This document shows positions 37,373-47,649 of a stretch of DNA of 64,000 nucleotides, piece after piece. Position numbers and translations under genes: made by a program. The first letter of the stretch is position 1. Every line of letters starts with the position of its first letter. The DNA is from Eubacterium sp. (GTDB taxonomy: Bacteria; Bacillota; Clostridia; Lachnospirales; Lachnospiraceae): NCBI GenBank assembly GCA_017406925.1, contig JAFQXO010000011.1, positions 1-64,000 of the forward strand, given 5' to 3'. The notes under the pieces are model-generated. The model was not told the DNA's origin, did no database searches, and was given only the letters and a program-made list of their open reading frames with translations.

Positions 37373-40300
37373 TTACTTCTTCTTTTTCTTCATCTTCACT
37401 TTTTTCACTTTGCTCCACTTGCCGTACTGCTTCTTGCCGTTCTTGAAGTTGTAAGCTCGTACTCGTACGTAAAGTCTCTTCTTTTTCTTAAGTTTCTTCG
37501 ACTTAATAGTGAACTTCTTCTTAAACTTCTTGAAGGTCTTAGTTACGAGTGCCTTCTTAACTTTCTTTGCATTTTTCTTCTTAGTGAAGATTTTTACTTG
37601 ATAGCCTCTTGCTCGCTTAGCCTTCTTGACTGACATGCGAAGTTTCTTCGCTGATTTCTTTTTCTTGTAAATTTTCTTTATCTTAACCTTGTCTGGTTTT
37701 TTCACGCCAGCCTTTTTGGTTGTCACTGGAGCTTTTGTAGTTGGTCCAACCTTAGTTGTAGGTGCAACTGTGGTTGGTACTTCTGTCGTTGGCTCTTCAG
37801 TTGGTTTAATCGTTGTAGGCTCCTCGGTTGGTTCCGCTGTAGTCGTTGGCGCCACTGTCGTTGTTGGCTTTGCTGTAGTTGTAGGCTCTGCCGTTGTCGT
37901 TGGCGCAGCCGTCGTCGTAGGTGGAGTTGGATTTCCCTTCTTTATGATATATTCGGCATTGCCAGTGGCAGTCTGAATCTTCACATTCGTATATGAATCA
38001 TTCTCGAGTGCATTTGGATTAATCTTTACGATGTTATTTCCTACGAGGACTACTGGGCTTGACGATGTCTCGACATCGTCAATTAAAACTTTCACGCCAG
38101 ATGTGCCTGCGAAAGCCCACTGGAGAACTGGATCTGGAAGCCATTGAGGACCATTCATGCCTACAATTTCACAACCAACTTCCTTATACCAAATGTCGTC
38201 TGTCAGACGTATGAATCCTTCTTCTGGACTCTGCGTTGGTTTAACTGTAGTTGTTGGAGCAGTTGGATCCGCCGTGGTGGTCTCTTTCTCCTTTTGATAT
38301 TCTGTCAGAATGTTAGGCTCGGCTGTGAACGATGTTCCGTCACTAAATGTCACCGTCTTGGCAGTATCTTCTGGGTTATAAACTGTATATGTCACAAGGC
38401 CATTCTTCTCAAACACTTGAGTGAGTGGCATATTTCCTGTGATAGTGAGGTCCGGAGTTCCATTCTTTTGCATAGCCTTAATTACATGCCAAGCGTGAGC
38501 CTTCGAATCTCCTGCTTCTGCTTCGCAATCAGGGTTGAAATACTTATCTGCTGCATCATGATCATACATTGCGATGTATGCACTATATAGTTCGTTCCAA
38601 CGATTTATATCTTTGTCCTCTAATGTGTAGACATTCTCATTGGCGAGAGCCACCTCAACATAGTTCCTCATATATGCTTTATCTTTCGCAAGATAGGACG
38701 AAGCTGCTGTGTTTGGAAGGATGTTGATTCCGCTAGTCTGCAAAGGCTCGGCTGTCCACCAAGTCTCATATCCATACTTGCCGCCCCAAATCATTGAAGC
38801 GTATGGATGAGTCATTCCACCAAATGTTTCTGTACGATACCTTGAATTAAGCACATCGCCATCGATATCGAACCAGTAATTGTATACTGAGTTAACCTCT
38901 GTAGTGTATAGATACACGCCAGTTTCTGTCAGCGCATCATTTCCTGTGGCCTGGCCATAGAGAATCAATCCAGCCCAACCATTTATGGCTTCTGAACTAG
39001 ACTCCTGGTTGTTTCCATCTCCGAAATCGCCGTGACCTGAAGCCCAAGAATGTCCTTCCCAAGCATCGAATTGACGAATGTATGGATATCTAGAAGTTGA
39101 ACTCGTCTGTGCAGTCGTTGCCATATCACCAATCAACTCATCTATAATATTGCCGTACTCGGCAACAAAGTTTTTATCTCTCAAAGCAACCTGAGCTGCT
39201 GCATTTATGAAATATCCATAGTGGAACGCATGATCTGTCATGCCATCCACTGTGTAGTAAGCCTGTGGAAATCCGAAAAGCGTTCCCATATCTTCGTCGT
39301 AGTAGAAATACTTATCCTCTGGATCTGTGTCATTGTCGGCTGTAAACCAGTCAGCAAGTTCTGCTTTGATTCCGTCTAAGAGTTTGCCCGCGTTTACTGT
39401 ATCGCCTGCGCGCTCCGCGGCAATCATAACTTGAACCGCACGGTTCAGTTTCTTTCCACAATCATAAGTATTCTGCTCATAGTCTTCTTTAGTTACCGCA
39501 GATTCTGTAGGACCAAACTCTTCCATAAAGTTTGCTACATACTCCTTGATTTGGTCATTTTCTACATCCGGAATAGATCCTTCTCCTGGAAGAATTCCTG
39601 TGTATTTTTGAACTGTAGTGTATTGATTTCCCTTTAAGAACTTAACTGTTCCTCTAATAGATTTAGAAGTCTGATCTAGGAAATCATAACCACTCATATT
39701 CTTATACTGATGAGGAATAACGCCCATAATAGTTTTATCCGAAGTGCTTTCATTCTTCGCATCAAATGAATAATGATATGTAGTTCTCACTTCAGAATTT
39801 GCAGCATCATATGCATATTCCACATTTGTATCTGTAATAATGTTATACGCATACTTTTCATAATCTTGCGCTATAGTCTGTGCTTTCGAATCGTCCGTTC
39901 CTTTTGTGTCACAGAGCCATGCGAATGAAAAGTATGAATCATCACTAGGTAAAGTTATAGTAAATGAACTATTCTGAATATTCGCTCCTACTGTAGTGTT
40001 TGCTGTCGCTCCATCTGGCAAAAATACTGCATAATAGTCGTAATTCGTGAGACCATATGCATCATCGCCATTGTCGAAGTGTCTAAGGACAATGATATGA
40101 TTATCCATATATGTAACATCGCATGGAAGATTTCTCTTCGAAGTAATCTTCACAGTTGAGATACCATTGGTTTCGCCAAACATAAATGGACTACCATGCG
40201 TTAATGTGTAGTCGAGATATTTCGAATCATCAGAAGCCAAAGGCATTCTAACTCTGCTCGACCAAGCACTCTCATTATCCACTAATGAACTTTTCATTTC

Positions 40301-40804
40301 TTCCGTAGCACCGATAGTGAAATCTGAAAGATATCCGGTGGCATCTTGGCTCATCAAAAACGTTCCTTTATCAGCTGTGATTCTTGCAAATGGGTTAATT
40401 AAGGTCATACCATTTTTATCAGCAAAATAACTTAGTGGGATTGCATAAGTGACATTGCCGAAGGCATCACCTTTGCTGTAGTTCCAACCAAATGATGTGT
40501 CCCACTTATTAGTCATAAATGGTTTGTAATTCGAATCATAGTTATCAGTCGTGAATCGATATGTTCCCTGATTCACGCGCGTTGGAAGTTTTTCGAGCAA
40601 AGACTCATTGGTCTTTACCACCGTTTGCGAGCCGTCCCAATACGACCAATGGCCTGTCACATGTGTGGCTAAGTTTCCTCTTGTCTGAGCTGACACTTTT
40701 GTTGTGGTGTCAAAGTTAGGCATTGCGACGCACGACAAAACAGGCACTGCGCTTATCGCTAGCACCAAAACTACTGACATCACTTTCTTTGATAGATGTT
40801 TCAT
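37373..40804 (-). CDS. Secreted GH81 endo-beta-1,3-glucanase with Thr/Pro linker and lysine-rich tail
   Basis: 1143 residues. Signal peptide (about 1-39). Residues about 50-820 match GH81: DHAFHYGYFINAAAQVAL, FDAWEGHSWASGHGDFGDG and NNQESSSEAINGWAGLILYG, the last holding the catalytic Glu pair. A small beta-sandwich module (about 865-960), a Thr/Pro/Glu linker (PTTTAEP-type repeats) and an Fn3-like, nearly one-third lysine tail (GYQVKIFTKK, RLYVRVRAYN) follow. It should cleave beta-1,3-glucans such as fungal or yeast wall glucan, callose or laminarin outside the cell. No other glucan-utilisation genes are adjacent, so it may act as a lone scavenging or antifungal enzyme (inference). SD AAAGGAGGG. 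Confidence 0.88.
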   Translation of the reverse strand: MKHLSKKVMSVVLVLAISAVPVLSCVAMPNFDTTTKVSAQTRGNLATHVTGHWSYWDGSQTVVKTNESLLEKLPTRVNQGTYRFTTDNYDSNYKPFMTNKWDTSFGWNYSKGDAFGNVTYAIPLSYFADKNGMTLINPFARITADKGTFLMSQDATGYLSDFTIGATEEMKSSLVDNESAWSSRVRMPLASDDSKYLDYTLTHGSPFMFGETNGISTVKITSKRNLPCDVTYMDNHIIVLRHFDNGDDAYGLTNYDYYAVFLPDGATANTTVGANIQNSSFTITLPSDDSYFSFAWLCDTKGTDDSKAQTIAQDYEKYAYNIITDTNVEYAYDAANSEVRTTYHYSFDAKNESTSDKTIMGVIPHQYKNMSGYDFLDQTSKSIRGTVKFLKGNQYTTVQKYTGILPGEGSIPDVENDQIKEYVANFMEEFGPTESAVTKEDYEQNTYDCGKKLNRAVQVMIAAERAGDTVNAGKLLDGIKAELADWFTADNDTDPEDKYFYYDEDMGTLFGFPQAYYTVDGMTDHAFHYGYFINAAAQVALRDKNFVAEYGNIIDELIGDMATTAQTSSTSRYPYIRQFDAWEGHSWASGHGDFGDGNNQESSSEAINGWAGLILYGQATGNDALTETGVYLYTTEVNSVYNYWFDIDGDVLNSRYRTETFGGMTHPYASMIWGGKYGYETWWTAEPLQTSGINILPNTAASSYLAKDKAYMRNYVEVALANENVYTLEDKDINRWNELYSAYIAMYDHDAADKYFNPDCEAEAGDSKAHAWHVIKAMQKNGTPDLTITGNMPLTQVFEKNGLVTYTVYNPEDTAKTVTFSDGTSFTAEPNILTEYQKEKETTTADPTAPTTTVKPTQSPEEGFIRLTDDIWYKEVGCEIVGMNGPQWLPDPVLQWAFAGTSGVKVLIDDVETSSSPVVLVGNNIVKINPNALENDSYTNVKIQTATGNAEYIIKKGNPTPPTTTAAPTTTAEPTTTAKPTTTVAPTTTAEPTEEPTTIKPTEEPTTEVPTTVAPTTKVGPTTKAPVTTKKAGVKKPDKVKIKKIYKKKKSAKKLRMSVKKAKRARGYQVKIFTKKKNAKKVKKALVTKTFKKFKKKFTIKSKKLKKKKRLYVRVRAYNFKNGKKQYGKWSKVKKVKMKKKKK

Positions 40805-40839
40805 AATCCCTCCTTTGGAATGGTCACACTCTATCCCCC

Positions 40840-41499
40840 TTAAAGCAATTCTTTGAAGTTGTCTATATACATATCGGCTAAATCAGCCATTTTAGTTCTA
40901 TTGTGTTCGGACTTTATATCGTGGACAGCGACAGTTATAAATCCGCCATCCTTTGCGCCCTCGATGCCTTTTAAGATGTCCTCGAAAACCACACACTCGC
41001 TAGGATTAGTCTCTATGCGACGAGCAGCCTCTTCGTAGATATCTGGGAAGCCCTTGCCTCGCTCCACTTCGCTCACAGTCACAACATCCTCGAAATACTG
41101 GAGGATGCTTTCACGTTTCAAAGTTTCCATAAACAGTGACCTATCCGACGATGTGGCTACTACTAATCTAGTATTATTATCATATAATAGTTTGATGTAA
41201 TCTTTAACATATGGCTTACACACAATGTCGTTGTGATAGTGCTCTCTAGCCATCTCAAACCACTCTTCAACTATGTCTTCAACATTTTCATCGTGGAGCC
41301 CAAATTCATTTATCGTATAGACAGCCGCCTTCTCTGCGCCCATCGGTGAGATAGTCTCCACATAATGCTCAGGCACATCGAAACCGCGCTTGCCGAGAAA
41401 CTCAACGTCCACTCGGTCCCAAACCCACGCACTATCTAAAATGGTGCCGTCCAAATCAAAGACAGCACCCCTCACATTTTTCAAAAACTCTTTGTCCAT
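40840..41499 (-). CDS. HAD-superfamily phosphatase (beta-phosphoglucomutase-like)
   Basis: 219 residues. Motif I FDLDGTILDSAW, motif II VATSSD, motif III Lys in GKGFPDIY and motif IV VFEDILKGIEGAKDGG; a helical cap lies between motifs I and II. This is subfamily IA, which includes sugar-phosphate phosphatases and phosphoglucomutases. The substrate is not readable. No clear ribosome site precedes the ATG. It lies 35 bases upstream of the GH81 gene; a functional link is not evident. Confidence 0.8.
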   Translation of the reverse strand: MDKEFLKNVRGAVFDLDGTILDSAWVWDRVDVEFLGKRGFDVPEHYVETISPMGAEKAAVYTINEFGLHDENVEDIVEEWFEMAREHYHNDIVCKPYVKDYIKLLYDNNTRLVVATSSDRSLFMETLKRESILQYFEDVVTVSEVERGKGFPDIYEEAARRIETNPSECVVFEDILKGIEGAKDGGFITVAVHDIKSEHNRTKMADLADMYIDNFKELL

Positions 41500-41538
41500 A
41501 CAATTATTTTAACAAATAGACCTTTATATTCAACCTGT

Positions 41539-42489
41539 TTATAAGTAGCCAAGCGTCTTGCAAACGAAAATCACGGCAGTCATGGTAAACGCCGAGAAAA
41601 ATGTCGTTAGAACTATCGTGCTACTTGTCAGCGTACCCTCGTGTTTCATGCTCTTCGCCATAATAAAGCAACTAGCAGTCGTTGGCGAGCAAAGCATAAT
41701 GATGATCGCAATCAACTTCTCATGTGTATAGCCAAGTGCAATCGCAATCGGAATAAATATGACACCCCAGCCAATCAACTTCATAAATGTTGCAATTGCT
41801 GCCGGCTTCCATTTTTTCAATGCCTTGTTAATTTCGAAAGCACCACCGATACCAATCAAAGCGATAGGCGTTGAAAGTTTTCCCACAGTATCAAGTGTTG
41901 CATCAATCATCCTTGGAAGTCTGATGTCCAAGAACGCCAGCACTATGCCTACGGCAATGGCAATAACAATTGGATTGGTCAATATTCCCTTCATTGTGCT
42001 TCCGATAGTCTTTCGGTCATCTTCAGATTTGTCTGGACACTCAACTGTCAGAATAATAACTGCACATATATTGTAAAGTGGAACTGCTCCGAGAATCATC
42101 AACGGAACTAGTCCTGAGTTTCCATACATATTTATTACGAAGGCTGTTCCTAAGAGAGCCGCGCTACTTCTATAAGCAGCCTGCGCAAATTCTCCGACGA
42201 GCGTTTTGTCCTTCATCAGTAGTTTTGTAAAAAGCCATGATGCAAGAATCGATACTACTGTAACCACTGCGCAGAACAAAACAAAGTAGCCATCCATCAT
42301 CTTCTTGAACTCCGACTGCATCATGTCGTGAATCAAGAGTGCTGGCAAAGCCACAACAAAGTTAATCTTGTTCGCTATGCGAACAAAATTGTCATCTATA
42401 AATCCTATTCTTTTTAAAACGTAGCCCAGAACGATTATCAAGAAAACTGGAACCGTCGCATTTAGACTGAAAATAAAATTCGATAACAT
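41539..42489 (-). CDS. AEC-family transporter (auxin efflux carrier-like)
   Basis: 316 residues with about ten hydrophobic helices in two halves (VPVFLIIVLGYVLKRIGFID; LSTPIALIGIGGAFE; LCSPTTASCFIMAKSM). Bacterial AEC/MleP-type proteins move organic acids such as malate, or peptides. The substrate is unknown. It begins 28 bases after nfo, so they probably share a transcript. Confidence 0.85.
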   Translation of the reverse strand: MLSNFIFSLNATVPVFLIIVLGYVLKRIGFIDDNFVRIANKINFVVALPALLIHDMMQSEFKKMMDGYFVLFCAVVTVVSILASWLFTKLLMKDKTLVGEFAQAAYRSSAALLGTAFVINMYGNSGLVPLMILGAVPLYNICAVIILTVECPDKSEDDRKTIGSTMKGILTNPIVIAIAVGIVLAFLDIRLPRMIDATLDTVGKLSTPIALIGIGGAFEINKALKKWKPAAIATFMKLIGWGVIFIPIAIALGYTHEKLIAIIIMLCSPTTASCFIMAKSMKHEGTLTSSTIVLTTFFSAFTMTAVIFVCKTLGYL

Positions 42490-42493
42490 TTCC

Positions 42494-42532
42494 TTTTACT
42501 TGCCTTCGGCAATATCTCTATTTGCCTTCGGC
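42494..42532. repeat. Tandem copy of a TTGCCTTCGGCAATA mini-hairpin
   Basis: Two copies of a 15-base unit start 22 bases apart; GCCTTCGGC cores are at 42502-42510 and 42524-42532. One lies in the last codons of nfo, the other in the gap before the AEC gene. Confidence 0.8.
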
Positions 42533-43420
42533 AATAATCTTCTCCTTCAACTCGGGATCAAACTTTCCGCTCTTTAGCATTTCTATCTCAAACTTATATG
42601 GAGCGTAAGATTTCTTTTCGTTAGTTGGATCTTTCACATAAGGCGTCTCGAGGATTTTTGGAACATCCTCAAACTCGTCTAAGTTTATAATCTTGTGAAT
42701 CGTATTGAAGCCCAAATTTCCAAAACCAATATTCTCGTGTCTGTCCTTGTGAGACTCAAGTTCGTTCTTGCTGTCATTGATATGCAACACGCAAATCTGA
42801 TCAAGCCCAATAATCTTATCGAACTCAGTTAAGACACCACTCATGTCATTGACGAGGTCATAACCTGCATCGTTTACATGACATGTGTCAAAGCACACGC
42901 GAAGTTTGTCATTCATCTTCACGCCATCATATATGCGGGCAAGTTCCTCGAAACTTCTTCCTATCTCGGCGCCCTTTCCTGCCATCGTCTCGAGTGCAAT
43001 GAACACATCTGAATCCTTCGTCAATGTGTTATTGATACCTTTTACAATCTGATTGATTCCAGCATCCACTCCTGCTCCTACATGTGAGCCAGGATGAAGC
43101 ACCATACAAGTCGCACCCATTGCCGAGGAGCGCTCAAGCTCCGAGGCAAGAAACTTTTCTGCAATCTCATAAGTCTCTGGCTTTACGGTGTTCGCCAGAT
43201 TAATGATATATGGCGCGTGGATGACAATCTCCTCGATGCCGTGCTCGTCCATATAGGCGTGCGCGTCGTCGATTCGAAGCTCCGAAATATCCTTGCGGCG
43301 AGTATTCTGTGGAGCGCCCGTGTATGCCATAAAGACATTTGCTCCGTAACTGTAGGCCTCCTTGGCGGAGCCAAGAAGCATCTCATTACCGCTCATTTTC
43401 ACATGTGAACCTAATTTCAT
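42518..43420 (-). CDS. nfo: Deoxyribonuclease IV (AP endonuclease)
   Basis: Base-excision-repair enzyme that cuts 5' of abasic sites. It has 300 residues. Zn-ligand motifs are visible: [43 protein letters not shown] and [19 protein letters not shown] ribosome site. The final codons (IIAEGK) contain a mini-hairpin that is repeated just after the stop. Confidence 0.94.
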   Translation of the reverse strand: MKLGSHVKMSGNEMLLGSAKEAYSYGANVFMAYTGAPQNTRRKDISELRIDDAHAYMDEHGIEEIVIHAPYIINLANTVKPETYEIAEKFLASELERSSAMGATCMVLHPGSHVGAGVDAGINQIVKGINNTLTKDSDVFIALETMAGKGAEIGRSFEELARIYDGVKMNDKLRVCFDTCHVNDAGYDLVNDMSGVLTEFDKIIGLDQICVLHINDSKNELESHKDRHENIGFGNLGFNTIHKIINLDEFEDVPKILETPYVKDPTNEKKSYAPYKFEIEMLKSGKFDPELKEKIIAEGK

Positions 43421-43612
43421 AATAATTCCTCTCTACATTCTCTAAAATGCTCGATTTCGCCCTCAGAAGCATCCAAAAAGGTACTTTTTAGGGCTATTTT
43501 AGCCTGTATTTGTGACTTTTTATACTTCCACAATCATTTGTTATTGTACCACACAAACACGAGTTTTGTGGTATTATTAGAGGGAAACGGACAAGGATTT
43601 AGTAAATAATTA

Positions 43613-44395
43613 GTGATAATGATTAAATACGAATCGGCGAATGCCAAAACTCAGAACTTAATAGATGAATGCTATCGCATTTACGAGAAATGCTCTGCAA
43701 ATGATGGTGTCTCGAATACATTCTTTATCGATGAGGATTATCGCGACTACTCTGCTAAGCCTTTCCTCTACTATGCGATGGACGATGAGATGGTAGGTTT
43801 CCTATCTGTCTATCCGATAGATAATTTCAATGTGGAGTTTTGTCTCTATGTAGATTCCGACTATCGCCGTCAACACATTGCATCCGAACTGTTCTTTAGA
43901 ATGGTTTCGGATTTTGAGGCATGCTCATTTAAATGTTCGTTGCCGAATGATGAAGACGATGCGATTTCTGAACATAATGCAGAATTGGACACTGCAAAAA
44001 CGTTCCTGGAAAAGATGGGATTCCACTTTGCTTCTACCGAATGCAAAATGACGATGTCTAAGAATGATTATATTGGCGTAGCCACGCCAATGGAAGTAAA
44101 AACAGATGTCAGCGAAGAGAGAATTGTAGTCACAGGTATAGTTGACGAAAAACCTATTGGCAGAGTCATAGTTTCTGCCTTTAATATGGTTGCATGCATT
44201 CACGACGTTGAGATCGACGAAGAACTTCGTGAACAAGGCTACGGCTATCAGCTCGTGATGACTGTCCTCAGTCAGACTTTCGACCGCTACGACACCATTC
44301 AACTTCACGTCACCAAAGAAAACGAACCCGCATTTAACCTCTACCGTAAATGCGGATTCCAAATCAACGAATCTGTTAAAACCTACGAACTATAA
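43613..44395 (+). CDS. Two-domain GNAT acetyltransferase
   Basis: 260 residues with two GNAT-like halves. The N-terminal half has VGFLSVYPIDNFNVEFCLYV, then DYRRQHIASELF; the C-terminal half has VACIHDVEIDEELREQGYG, then LHVTKENEPAFNLYRKCGF, the acetyl-CoA-binding and final strand motifs. The acceptor substrate is unknown. The start is a GTG at 43613, with an ATG six bases later as an alternative; the AAGGA site is far from both. A promoter-like TGG-TATTAT lies at 43569-43577 next to an imperfect dyad. Confidence 0.75.
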   Translation: MIMIKYESANAKTQNLIDECYRIYEKCSANDGVSNTFFIDEDYRDYSAKPFLYYAMDDEMVGFLSVYPIDNFNVEFCLYVDSDYRRQHIASELFFRMVSDFEACSFKCSLPNDEDDAISEHNAELDTAKTFLEKMGFHFASTECKMTMSKNDYIGVATPMEVKTDVSEERIVVTGIVDEKPIGRVIVSAFNMVACIHDVEIDEELREQGYGYQLVMTVLSQTFDRYDTIQLHVTKENEPAFNLYRKCGFQINESVKTYEL

Positions 44396-44426
44396 AAGAC
44401 GAAACGGATTTCTCCGTTTCGTCTTT
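44395..44426. terminator. Bidirectional terminator
   Basis: Arms AAAGACGAAACGGA / TCCGTTTCGTCTTT, between the convergent GNAT and lepB genes. Confidence 0.85.
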
Positions 44427-44429
44427 CTT

Positions 44430-45092
44430 TTATTCATCATAAGTTGCTGAGTGCAATACCTTTTTATTCAACCATGGCCAGTATACGAATTCTGCCTTGG
44501 CAATAATCTTGTTCTTCTTTACGTAATGGTTCTTCCAAAAACGCGCATCGTGCGAAACATTTCTGTTATCACCTAGAACAAAATAGCAATCCTTTGGAAC
44601 TTTGTATTCCAATGGAGTATCAGCGCCATTTCCGTCTTCCCATTTTTCTGGCAAGTATTTCTCGTCGAGTGGCTTCTTCGAATCATTGATGTAAATCTTA
44701 GCATCCTTGATTACCACTTTCTCACCTGGCAAGCCAATGACACGCTTAACGAAAGTCTCATTCTCATCATCAGGATATTTGAAGATAACGATGTCGCCAC
44801 GCTTAGGACTGTTAAACCAATAAGCTGTCCTGAGGCCAATCATTCTGTCGCCTGTCATAATCGTGTTTTCCATCGAGCCTGATGGCACGTTCGCATTAAT
44901 GATAATGAAATTATTAATCAAAAATGCCACAACGATAGCGATTAGAACTATTCTAACCCAGCTGATAATCTCTTTGCGGACTTTTTTATTTTTATCCTCT
45001 TCTTCAATTGGCGAAGTCGTTTCATCGACTTCGCCAACATTATTCATATTTTCTTCTGTAGTATACTTCTCTTCCATGTTCCCTCTATTCAT
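44430..45092 (-). CDS. lepB: Signal peptidase I
   Basis: Membrane serine protease that removes Sec signal peptides, 220 residues. Charged cytoplasmic N-terminus (about 1-45), one transmembrane helix (about 46-66), then box [11 protein letters not shown] with the catalytic Ser, box D with KRVIGLPGE carrying the catalytic Lys, and box [13 protein letters not shown]. The first ATG overlaps the end of rpoD by eight bases; a second ATG five codons later has GAGGG just upstream and may be the real start. Translation is probably coupled to rpoD, an unusual pairing. A perfect 12-base dyad lies in its early coding region. Confidence 0.93.
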   Translation of the reverse strand: MNRGNMEEKYTTEENMNNVGEVDETTSPIEEEDKNKKVRKEIISWVRIVLIAIVVAFLINNFIIINANVPSGSMENTIMTGDRMIGLRTAYWFNSPKRGDIVIFKYPDDENETFVKRVIGLPGEKVVIKDAKIYINDSKKPLDEKYLPEKWEDGNGADTPLEYKVPKDCYFVLGDNRNVSHDARFWKNHYVKKNKIIAKAEFVYWPWLNKKVLHSATYDE

Positions 45093-46659
45093 TCAAGAAA
45101 TCTTGAATCTTCTTACTTCTGATAGGATTCTTGAGTTTACGCAAAGCCTTCGCCTCAATCTGACGAATACGCTCACGAGTTACATCAAAGATGCGTCCCA
45201 CTTCCTCAAGTGTGCGAGGATGACCATCTCTCAAACCGAATCTTAAGATGATAACTTCTCTCTCACGCTCTTTCAAGTCACCAAGCAAATCTCCGATGTG
45301 CTCTTTGAGCATCACGGACTCGATGTTCGCCTCAGGTGTGACAGTGTTGTTATCAGCCACGAAATCGCCGAGGTTCGAATCGTCCTCTTCACCGATAGGC
45401 GTCTCGAGTGATGCTGGCTCACGAGCAATCTGCATAATCTCTAGAACTTTATCCTCTGTCATGTCGAGTGCCTGAGCAAGTTCTTTAGTGGATGGCTCAT
45501 AGCCAAGTTCCAATGTAAGCTTTCTCTGCATCTTCGACATTCTATTAATAGTTTCTACCATATGAACCGGAACACGGATGGTACGAGCGTGGTCCGCGAG
45601 TGCACGCGTAACCGACTGACGAATCCACCATGTCGCATATGTAGAAAGTTTATAACCTTTTGTATAGTCAAACTTTTCAACACCCTTAATCAGACCAAGG
45701 TTACCTTCCTGCACGAGATCAAGGAAACTCATTCCACGACCTGTGTAGCGCTTCGCAATACTTACAACGAGTCTCAAGTTGGCCTCAATCAACTTAGCCT
45801 TAGCCTTCTTATCACCCTTCGTCTTCTTGCGCGCAAGTTCTACCTCTTCCTCTGGAGTCAATAGAGGAACTGTACCGATTTCCTTCAAATACATACGAAC
45901 AGGATCCTCTGTTCCTACGCCCTCAAGCAAATCAACCGCTTCCTTCTCAGTAGCGCTCTCTTCCTCTTTGCCGTCATCATCGTTGTCATCTACTTCTTCG
46001 TCCGTCTCAACTTGGGCAATCTCCTCGTCTGTTGGGTCTTCTGACACATCAGGTAAATCAGCGACAGAAATCTCAACGAGCTCCTCGCCTTCTTCTACCT
46101 CATCTTTTTTTGTCTTTGCTTTCTTTGTTTTTGCCTTTGTCGTCTTTTTCGCTGAAGCTTTCGATGTCTTCTTTTTTGCATCTTCTTTCTTTGTTTTCTT
46201 TTTGCTTTCAACTTTTTTCGTCGACTTTTTGGTAGCAGTTTTTTTTCCAGCATTCTTTCCAGCTGTTTTAGTACTCTTTGCTTTCGTTTTAGAGCTCTTT
46301 GCTTTTTTCGTAGTGTCTTTCGCTGCTTTTTTAGTATTTTTTTTGGTTTTGGAGTTTGTCTTTTTTTCATCCTTCTTGGACTCCTTTGTGGTTTTCTTCG
46401 TACCCTTCTTTGCTGCTGTCTTTTTCTTTGCCGCCTTTGCGGTCTTTTTTGGCTTAGAAGCCGTGACAGGCTTTCTGCGATACTTCAGAATCTTAATGCC
46501 ATTCTCCTCCAAGATAGGATCAATCATACTCTCCTGGCGTTCAGTCAACGTAGTACCACGGAAAAATCTAGTAATCTCATCTCTACTAATCTTTCCGTCC
46601 AATTTTTGTGCTTTCTTGACCAAATTTTTAGTTTTTTTGTTGAAATCTTGTGCTTTCAA
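45085..46659 (-). CDS. rpoD: RNA polymerase primary sigma factor with lysine-rich insertion
   Basis: 524 residues; typical clostridial RpoD has about 360-400. It starts at TTG with AAGGAG six bases upstream. Region 1.1 is at about 1-60. Residues 63-185 are a Lys/Ala/Thr-rich segment like histone H1 tails, and 186-240 are strongly acidic. Regions 1.2-4.2 are then canonical: [74 protein letters not shown] and [16 protein letters not shown]. dnaG, the usual upstream partner, is absent; lepB follows. The extra segment would be expected to bind nucleic acid or screen charge (inference). Confidence 0.95.
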   Translation of the reverse strand: MKAQDFNKKTKNLVKKAQKLDGKISRDEITRFFRGTTLTERQESMIDPILEENGIKILKYRRKPVTASKPKKTAKAAKKKTAAKKGTKKTTKESKKDEKKTNSKTKKNTKKAAKDTTKKAKSSKTKAKSTKTAGKNAGKKTATKKSTKKVESKKKTKKEDAKKKTSKASAKKTTKAKTKKAKTKKDEVEEGEELVEISVADLPDVSEDPTDEEIAQVETDEEVDDNDDDGKEEESATEKEAVDLLEGVGTEDPVRMYLKEIGTVPLLTPEEEVELARKKTKGDKKAKAKLIEANLRLVVSIAKRYTGRGMSFLDLVQEGNLGLIKGVEKFDYTKGYKLSTYATWWIRQSVTRALADHARTIRVPVHMVETINRMSKMQRKLTLELGYEPSTKELAQALDMTEDKVLEIMQIAREPASLETPIGEEDDSNLGDFVADNNTVTPEANIESVMLKEHIGDLLGDLKEREREVIILRFGLRDGHPRTLEEVGRIFDVTRERIRQIEAKALRKLKNPIRSKKIQDFLNE

Positions 46660-46703
46660 TAAAATCTCCTTTATACCAAGAATTTATAACTACTCAAACA
46701 TAT

Positions 46704-46732
46704 ATTATACACGAAAATCCTTATTTCGTTAA
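46704..46732 (-). promoter_or_regulatory. Promoter for rpoD
   Basis: TTAACG (46727-46732), 17-base spacer, TATAAT (46704-46709), preceded by TG, on the minus strand. The leader is about 45 bases before the TTG start. Confidence 0.6.
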
Positions 46733-46773
46733 CCCCATAATGACTTTCGCTCAATGCATTTCGCGAAACATTT

Positions 46774-47649
46774 CTACTTAGGATTCACGTGAACTGTACA
46801 ATGCTTTACCTCCTCAAACTTCTCTTCTATCAAATCATGCACCTGCTCCGCAATATCATGCGACTCCCACAGATTTAAATCTCCATCAGCGCTAATCTCG
46901 ATATCCACATAACATCTCGAACCGAAAAGTCTAGTCTTAATCGAATCAAGCCCCTCAACTCCAGGCACGCCTAGTATTGTCTCACTCATCTGCTCAATAG
47001 TCTCGTCGTCGCAGGCTCTATCAACCATCTTGTTGACAGCCTCTCGAATAATATCGTACGCCACCTTAAAAATCAAAAGCGCTATCAAGCAACCCATCAA
47101 TGGATCCAGCCAGTACCACTTCAGCCAGATGGCTCCGCCAATACCTATCAAAGAACCAACAGATGAAATAGCATCTGTTCTGTGATGCCAAGCCTCAGCT
47201 CTCAAGGCTGATATATTAGTCTTCTTCGCTGCAAGATATGTGTACCAGAACATCGCTTCCTTAACTACTATAGAAATAATCGCTGCGATAAGCGCAATCA
47301 TCTCTGGCGCACTCTTTTCCTTGCCTGTTATTACATCGACTAAACCTTCATACGCGATAATTCCACCCGTAAAAATAAGGATGGCTGCCAACGCAAGCGA
47401 TGCGAGACATTCCATCTTCTCATGTCCATATGGGTGCTCCTTATCCGCCTTTTTACTAGAAAATTTGACTCCGATAATAACTATCACGGAGCCAAACACG
47501 TCTGAAAGCGAATGTGCTGCGTCAGAGATCATCGCTACTGATCTGCCGAAAATACCTGCTAGTAGTTTTAAAACACTGAGCAGTATATTTACCAACACGC
47601 TAACAGTCGATACTCTGACCGCAGTCTTAGCATTTTCGCTATTACTCAT
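46774..47649 (-). CDS. Cation diffusion facilitator (CDF) transporter
   Basis: 291 residues, six helices. Metal-site motifs SDAAHSLSDVFGS and EAWHHRTDAISSVG give the paired DxxxD/HxxxD ligands; a cytoplasmic C-terminal domain (VDRACDDETIEQM to TVHVNPK) is present. It exports divalent metals such as Zn, Fe or Mn in exchange for protons; the HxxxD form of the second site often goes with Zn/Cd. The start overlaps the previous stop as TAATG, implying coupling. Confidence 0.9.
   Translation of the reverse strand: MSNSENAKTAVRVSTVSVLVNILLSVLKLLAGIFGRSVAMISDAAHSLSDVFGSVIVIIGVKFSSKKADKEHPYGHEKMECLASLALAAILIFTGGIIAYEGLVDVITGKEKSAPEMIALIAAIISIVVKEAMFWYTYLAAKKTNISALRAEAWHHRTDAISSVGSLIGIGGAIWLKWYWLDPLMGCLIALLIFKVAYDIIREAVNKMVDRACDDETIEQMSETILGVPGVEGLDSIKTRLFGSRCYVDIEISADGDLNLWESHDIAEQVHDLIEEKFEEVKHCTVHVNPK

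Noticed and set aside
37780..37920. CRISPR-like or satellite repeat
   Set aside because: The repeats are in-frame codons of a Thr/Pro linker with no spacer structure.
37689..37976. 95-codon plus frame rich in Val and Gly
   Set aside because: Antisense of the Thr/Pro linker of the GH81 protein.
45779..46732. Long open frame (317 codons) opposite rpoD rich in Phe, Ser and Val
   Set aside because: It is the antisense of the Lys/Thr/Ala-rich sigma segment; the composition follows from the codons on the other strand and there is no ribosome site.
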